Shown: piece after piece, positions 34,955-37,596 of the stretch
Layout: each line of letters starts with the position of its first letter
Numbering within the stretch: position 1 is the stretch's first letter
Assembly: GCA_029265905.1 (NCBI GenBank)
Contig: JAJUGR010000024.1
Span: 1 to 37,596, forward strand
Source of the DNA: Sporomusaceae bacterium
GTDB taxonomy: Bacteria > Bacillota > Negativicutes > Acidaminococcales > JAJUGR01
DNA length: 37,596 nucleotides
Direction of reading: 5' to 3'
Position numbers and translations under genes: made by a program
The notes under the pieces: model-generated
The model's database searches: none
The model's input: the letters and a program-made list of their open reading frames with translations, nothing else
Told to the model about the DNA's origin: nothing

Positions 34955-35594
34955 ACTGTTAACGGAAGCCTGTCTGGAAACGCTCTATATGGTCGGCGTT
35001 TCGTCCGTAATCGCCTCGCTGGCCGGCATTCCCCTCGGCGTGCTGCTGACCATCACCGGCCGCGGGCACATCAAAGAAAACCTCTGGCTCAACCAATCCG
35101 TCGGCAGCATTGTCAACGCGTTCCGCTCCACGCCGTTCATTATTCTGATGGTCGCCATTATTCCCATTACGCGCCTATTGGTCGGCACTTCAATCGGCAC
35201 GACGGCCGCGATTGTCCCGCTGACCATTACGGCCATTCCCTTCATCGCCCGCATCATCGAGTCCTCCTTGAAGGAAGTTGACGGCGGCGTCATTGAAGCG
35301 GCGCAATCGATGGGCGCCACGCCGTTGGAAATCATCGGCAAGGTTTTATTGCCGGAAGCCATGCCATCCATTGTTTTGGGCCTGACCCTCACGGTTGTCA
35401 ACCTGATCGGCCACTCGGCCATGGCGGGTGCCTTAGGCGGCGGCGGTCTCGGCGATTTGGCCATCCGCTACGGCTACCAGCGGTTTCGCTTGGATATCAT
35501 GATCGCCACCGTAGTCGTTTTGATCATCCAAGTTCAGCTCGTGCAATCAATCGGTGACAAGTTATCCGCTCGGTTGAACAAAAATAAGCTGTAA
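34935..35594 (+). CDS. metI: Methionine ABC transporter permease MetI
   Basis: The 219-aa permease has five or six membrane segments and the EAA loop Glu-Ala-Ala-Gln-Ser-Met-Gly-Ala-Thr-Pro ... Leu-Leu-Pro-Glu-Ala, typical of MetI. A TTG at 34929 is in frame, but ATG 34935 follows GAGGT with normal spacing, so I use it. It overlaps metN by 20 bp and lies 24 bp before metQ. Confidence 0.96.
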   Translation: MSQDVIKLLTEACLETLYMVGVSSVIASLAGIPLGVLLTITGRGHIKENLWLNQSVGSIVNAFRSTPFIILMVAIIPITRLLVGTSIGTTAAIVPLTITAIPFIARIIESSLKEVDGGVIEAAQSMGATPLEIIGKVLLPEAMPSIVLGLTLTVVNLIGHSAMAGALGGGGLGDLAIRYGYQRFRLDIMIATVVVLIIQVQLVQSIGDKLSARLNKNKL

Positions 35595-35618
35595 TGATCA
35601 GCACAGGAGGAATTTACC

Positions 35619-36425
35619 GTGAACAAAAAAACGCTTGCTTTATTCCTAACTTTCATCGTCGCCTTCTCCGCCTTGCTCGCCGGCTGCGGCGGGAAGCCGG
35701 CTGCTGAGCAAAAACTAAGAGTCGGCGTTACAGCCGGCCCGCACGCCGAAATTATGGAGGCAGTGAAAAAGGTCGCCGAGAAAGACGGCCTCAACATTCA
35801 AATCGTTGAATTCAACGATTACATCCAACCCAACGTAGCGCTTAACCAGGGCGACATTGACGTAAACAGCTTCCAGCACAAGCCCTATTTGGACCACATC
35901 GTGAAGGACCGCAATTATGAGCTCGTCAGCGTTGCCAATACGGTTATTTTCCCGATGGGCCTGTATTCGAAAAAAATCAAGAAACTCGATGAGCTCAAAG
36001 ACGGCGCTGTTGTCGGCATGCCGAATGATCCGACGAACGGGGCCCGCGCGCTCTTGCTGCTTGAAAAACATGGCCTGCTTAAATTAAAACCAGGCGTTGG
36101 TGCAAAAGCGTCTGTCGCCGATATCGTGGCTAACCCCAAAAACCTCAAGCTAAAAGAACTCGACGCCGCCCTAATCCCGCGCTCTTTGGACGACTTCGAT
36201 ATTGCCGGCATCAACACAAACTACGCCATGACAGCCGGCCTTGTTCCGACAAAAGACGCCTTAGTGCTGGAGGACGCCAACTCCCCCTATGCCAACATTA
36301 TCGCCACCCGCGCCAAAGATAAGGAAGATCCGCGCGTGAAGAAGCTCATTAAGGCTTACTATTCGCCGGAAGTGAAAAAATTTGTTGAAGAGCACTTTAA
36401 AGGCTCGGTCGTTACCGCCTGGTAA
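35619..36425 (+). CDS. metQ: Methionine-binding lipoprotein MetQ
   Basis: The 268-aa precursor has a lipoprotein signal ending Leu-Leu-Ala-Gly-Cys23 and the NlpA/MetQ fold. Typical motifs are Val-Gly-Val-Thr-Ala-Gly-Pro-His-Ala-Glu, Asp-Val-Asn-Ser-Phe-Gln-His-Lys-Pro-Tyr, Asn-Asp-Pro-Thr-Asn and Asn-Tyr-Ala. The start is GTG 35619 after AGGAGG. It captures methionine outside the membrane for MetNI and is the last gene of the operon. Confidence 0.97.
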   Translation: MNKKTLALFLTFIVAFSALLAGCGGKPAAEQKLRVGVTAGPHAEIMEAVKKVAEKDGLNIQIVEFNDYIQPNVALNQGDIDVNSFQHKPYLDHIVKDRNYELVSVANTVIFPMGLYSKKIKKLDELKDGAVVGMPNDPTNGARALLLLEKHGLLKLKPGVGAKASVADIVANPKNLKLKELDAALIPRSLDDFDIAGINTNYAMTAGLVPTKDALVLEDANSPYANIIATRAKDKEDPRVKKLIKAYYSPEVKKFVEEHFKGSVVTAW

Positions 36426-36467
36426 CAGAAAAACAGCGCGTTCCGTATGGAGCGCGCTGTTTTTCTG
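36426..36467. terminator. Bidirectional terminator between metQ and tetR
   Basis: CAGAAAAACAGCGCG (36426-36440) pairs with CGCGCTGTTTTTCTG (36453-36467), plus flanking TTCC/GGAG pairs. It ends metNIQ and the convergent TetR gene. Confidence 0.92.
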
Positions 36468-36475
36468 CGATTTGT

Positions 36476-37087
36476 TTACTTGACGGCTACGCCGTTGAAA
36501 AAGGCATCGGCGATCGCCAGCGCCGTTTCATCAGCCCTGTCTCGGGCATAACCCTGATAAACCATCGATAAAATGACGCTGAACAAAGCATATGCCATGC
36601 GCCTGGCGTCATTTTCCTTAATCACGCCTTCTTGCATCCCTAATGCCAGCGTGCGGCTCAAGATGTCTACACCGGAGTGGAATTCCTGGCGGTAACGTCC
36701 CTGGCCGCCTTCCGCCGCCAATTTCTCATCCTCCAAGCCGCGCATTTCATGCATCAACACGCGCCACAAATCAGCATTTTCCAGATAAAAAGCCAAAAAG
36801 ACGCGCAACATGGCCGTTATTTTTTCCAGCGCGTGGCATTCTCCAGCGGCAATATCCTCTAGCGCCTGCAAAAACGGCGCATTCTTTTCCTTAATAAGTA
36901 TGTAAAACAGTTCTTCCTTGTTGCTGAAATAATTATAGACAGTCCCTTTTCCCGTATCCGCCTTAGCGATGATTTCGTCAATCGTAGCGCGGAAATAACC
37001 CTTTTGCGAAAAAACCTCCGCTGCCGCGGCCAGTATCTGCTCTCGCTTTGAGGCGCTTTTTTCTGTCCTGCTGCGGCTTCGAGCCAT
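36476..37087 (-). CDS. TetR/AcrR-family transcriptional regulator
   Basis: The 203-aa protein has an N-terminal helix-turn-helix (about 14-60) with the TetR signature Gly-Tyr-Phe-Arg-Ala-Thr-Ile-Asp-Glu-Ile-Ile and Gly-Lys-Gly-Thr-Val-Tyr-Asn-Tyr-Phe. A helical ligand-binding C-terminal half resembles the FadR/YsiA-like subgroup. The ORF start at 37144 would add 19 residues lacking a ribosome site. GGAGGGG precedes ATG 37087. It is divergent from the ferredoxin gene, so it may regulate that operon or itself. The ligand is unknown. Confidence 0.92.
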   Translation of the reverse strand: MARSRSRTEKSASKREQILAAAAEVFSQKGYFRATIDEIIAKADTGKGTVYNYFSNKEELFYILIKEKNAPFLQALEDIAAGECHALEKITAMLRVFLAFYLENADLWRVLMHEMRGLEDEKLAAEGGQGRYRQEFHSGVDILSRTLALGMQEGVIKENDARRMAYALFSVILSMVYQGYARDRADETALAIADAFFNGVAVK

Positions 37088-37115
37088 GCCGTCCCCTCCG
37101 TTTCCCACTACGCTC

Positions 37116-37144
37116 ATTATAGGAAGCATCAAAGCGGCTGTCAA
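37116..37144 (-). promoter_or_regulatory. Consensus promoter of the TetR gene
   Basis: On the minus strand TTGACA (37139-37144) and TATAAT (37116-37121) are exactly 17 bp apart, 28 bp before ATG 37087. The perfect consensus suggests strong expression unless it is autorepressed. Confidence 0.85.
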
Positions 37145-37235
37145 TTCTCTCCGTTTGGCAGTTGGTTTTTATGCAAACAACTGCCATTGCCGTATCGCTT
37201 GTTTCCCAGCGCCTATCCCAAGCCATCTTTCTTTC

Positions 37236-37254
37236 GGAGGCGCTTCGGGCCTCC
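37236..37254. repeat. Small hairpin between the divergent tetR and ferredoxin genes
   Basis: GGAGGC (37236-37241) and GCCTCC (37249-37254) can pair around GCTTCGG. No T-run follows on either strand, so it is not a good terminator. It lies between the two divergent promoters and might be an operator. Confidence 0.3.
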
Positions 37255-37300
37255 ATTTGTGAAAATTTTGACTATAATACACGAAAAACGGCTTTCTTCC

Positions 37301-37329
37301 TTGCCACCCCTGCCGTCAACTAGTATAAT
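37301..37329 (+). promoter_or_regulatory. Promoter of the ferredoxin gene
   Basis: TTGCCA (37301-37306) and TATAAT (37324-37329) are 17 bp apart and would give a leader of about 110 nt before GTG 37449. A second TATAAT at 37273-37278 has no -35. The rest of 37145-37448 shows no gene. Confidence 0.75.
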
Positions 37330-37448
37330 TTACAATTAGGGTTGGATCATCTGCGCGCTTTTCCTGTGTGCGCTCCCTAAACTGTATATTAATAACCTGA
37401 CTGTGCATAGAAAAAGCGCCCTGAACAAAAATGGCGGAGGTGAAAAGC

Positions 37449-37596
37449 GTGAGTCTGAAAGTCTACCTGGAACGCTGCAAAGGTTGCGGCATTTGCGTTG
37501 AGTTCTGCCCGAAAAAAGTGTTGGAGTTGAGTGAACTGGAAAAGGTTGTCGTCGCTCGCGAACAAGATTGCATCAAATGCAAGCAATGCGAGATGC
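37449..37596 (+). CDS. 4Fe-4S ferredoxin, probably the delta subunit of a 2-oxoacid:ferredoxin oxidoreductase (partial)
   Basis: The gene runs off the window end after about 49 codons. The visible part has one full cluster motif, Cys-Lys-Gly-Cys-Gly-Ile-Cys-Val-Glu-Phe-Cys-Pro, and the start of a second, Cys-Ile-Lys-Cys-Lys-Gln-Cys. This double-cluster layout is typical of the small KorD/VorD-type subunit that carries electrons in 2-oxoglutarate or branched-chain 2-oxoacid:ferredoxin oxidoreductases. GGAGGTG precedes GTG 37449; an ATG at 37431 is in frame but has no ribosome site. The enzyme specificity needs the downstream genes. Confidence 0.8.
   Translation, partial: MSLKVYLERCKGCGICVEFCPKKVLELSELEKVVVAREQDCIKCKQCEM

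Overview
The window looks like chromosome of a strictly anaerobic, moderately GC-rich Firmicute. The likeliest home is the Negativicutes (Sporomusaceae-like). The basis is the mix of features: T-box and SAM-I riboswitches, strong AAGGAGG ribosome sites, a pcrA-ligA-gatC-gatA-gatB cluster, a short HisG with a separate HisZ, a CBS-domain family II pyrophosphatase and the start of a 2-oxoacid:ferredoxin oxidoreductase. The lineage is inferred from gene content only, since no rRNA is present. I see no CRISPR array, insertion sequence, prophage or integrase, and nearly all of the window is housekeeping or amino-acid metabolism.

Layout, left to right. 1-342 holds a phased 11-bp repeat cluster, tRNA-Arg(ACG) on the minus strand with its own promoter and terminator, and a promoter carrying a CRP/FNR-type palindrome. 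343-1955 is a two-gene unit: a small siroheme/4Fe-4S sulfite/nitrite reductase-like protein fused to a DUF1858 CxxC domain, and an uncharacterised partner. 2096-5514 holds mscL with a zinc-ribbon tail, a small zinc-ribbon protein, a DUF2157/GDYXXLXY membrane pair and a GNAT acetyltransferase. 5562-9358 is a minus-strand operon led by a T-box with a UUC (Phe) specifier: pheA followed by an SsuABC/TauABC-type ABC transporter. 9434-14124 is a DUF1232 protein followed by sbcD and sbcC. 14246-21711 is pcrA-ligA-gatC-gatA-gatB. 21925-22713 is a TtcA-like tRNA thiolase. 22770-30828 is the histidine operon hisG-D-C-B-H-A-F-IE, ending in a CBS/DRTGG/DHH pyrophosphatase. 31015-31968 is a D-2-hydroxyacid dehydrogenase on the opposite strand, separating hisG from yerC-hisZ (32020-33511). 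33672-36425 is a SAM-I riboswitch followed by metNIQ. 36476-37087 is a TetR regulator. The window ends inside a two-cluster ferredoxin gene that probably opens a 2-oxoacid:ferredoxin oxidoreductase operon.

How the parts work together. Three amino-acid circuits with three kinds of control lie close together: phenylalanine by a T-box antiterminator, methionine by a SAM-I riboswitch, and histidine probably by the TrpR-like YerC protein encoded next to hisZ. In the histidine operon HisG and HisIE release pyrophosphate, and the final gene encodes an enzyme predicted to hydrolyse it.

The best candidates for something undescribed are the sulfite-reductase-like/DUF1858 fusion with its unknown partner, under a CRP/FNR-type promoter, and the ABC transporter co-transcribed with pheA under phenylalanine T-box control. 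I found no clearly novel multi-gene system such as a defence island or mobile element.
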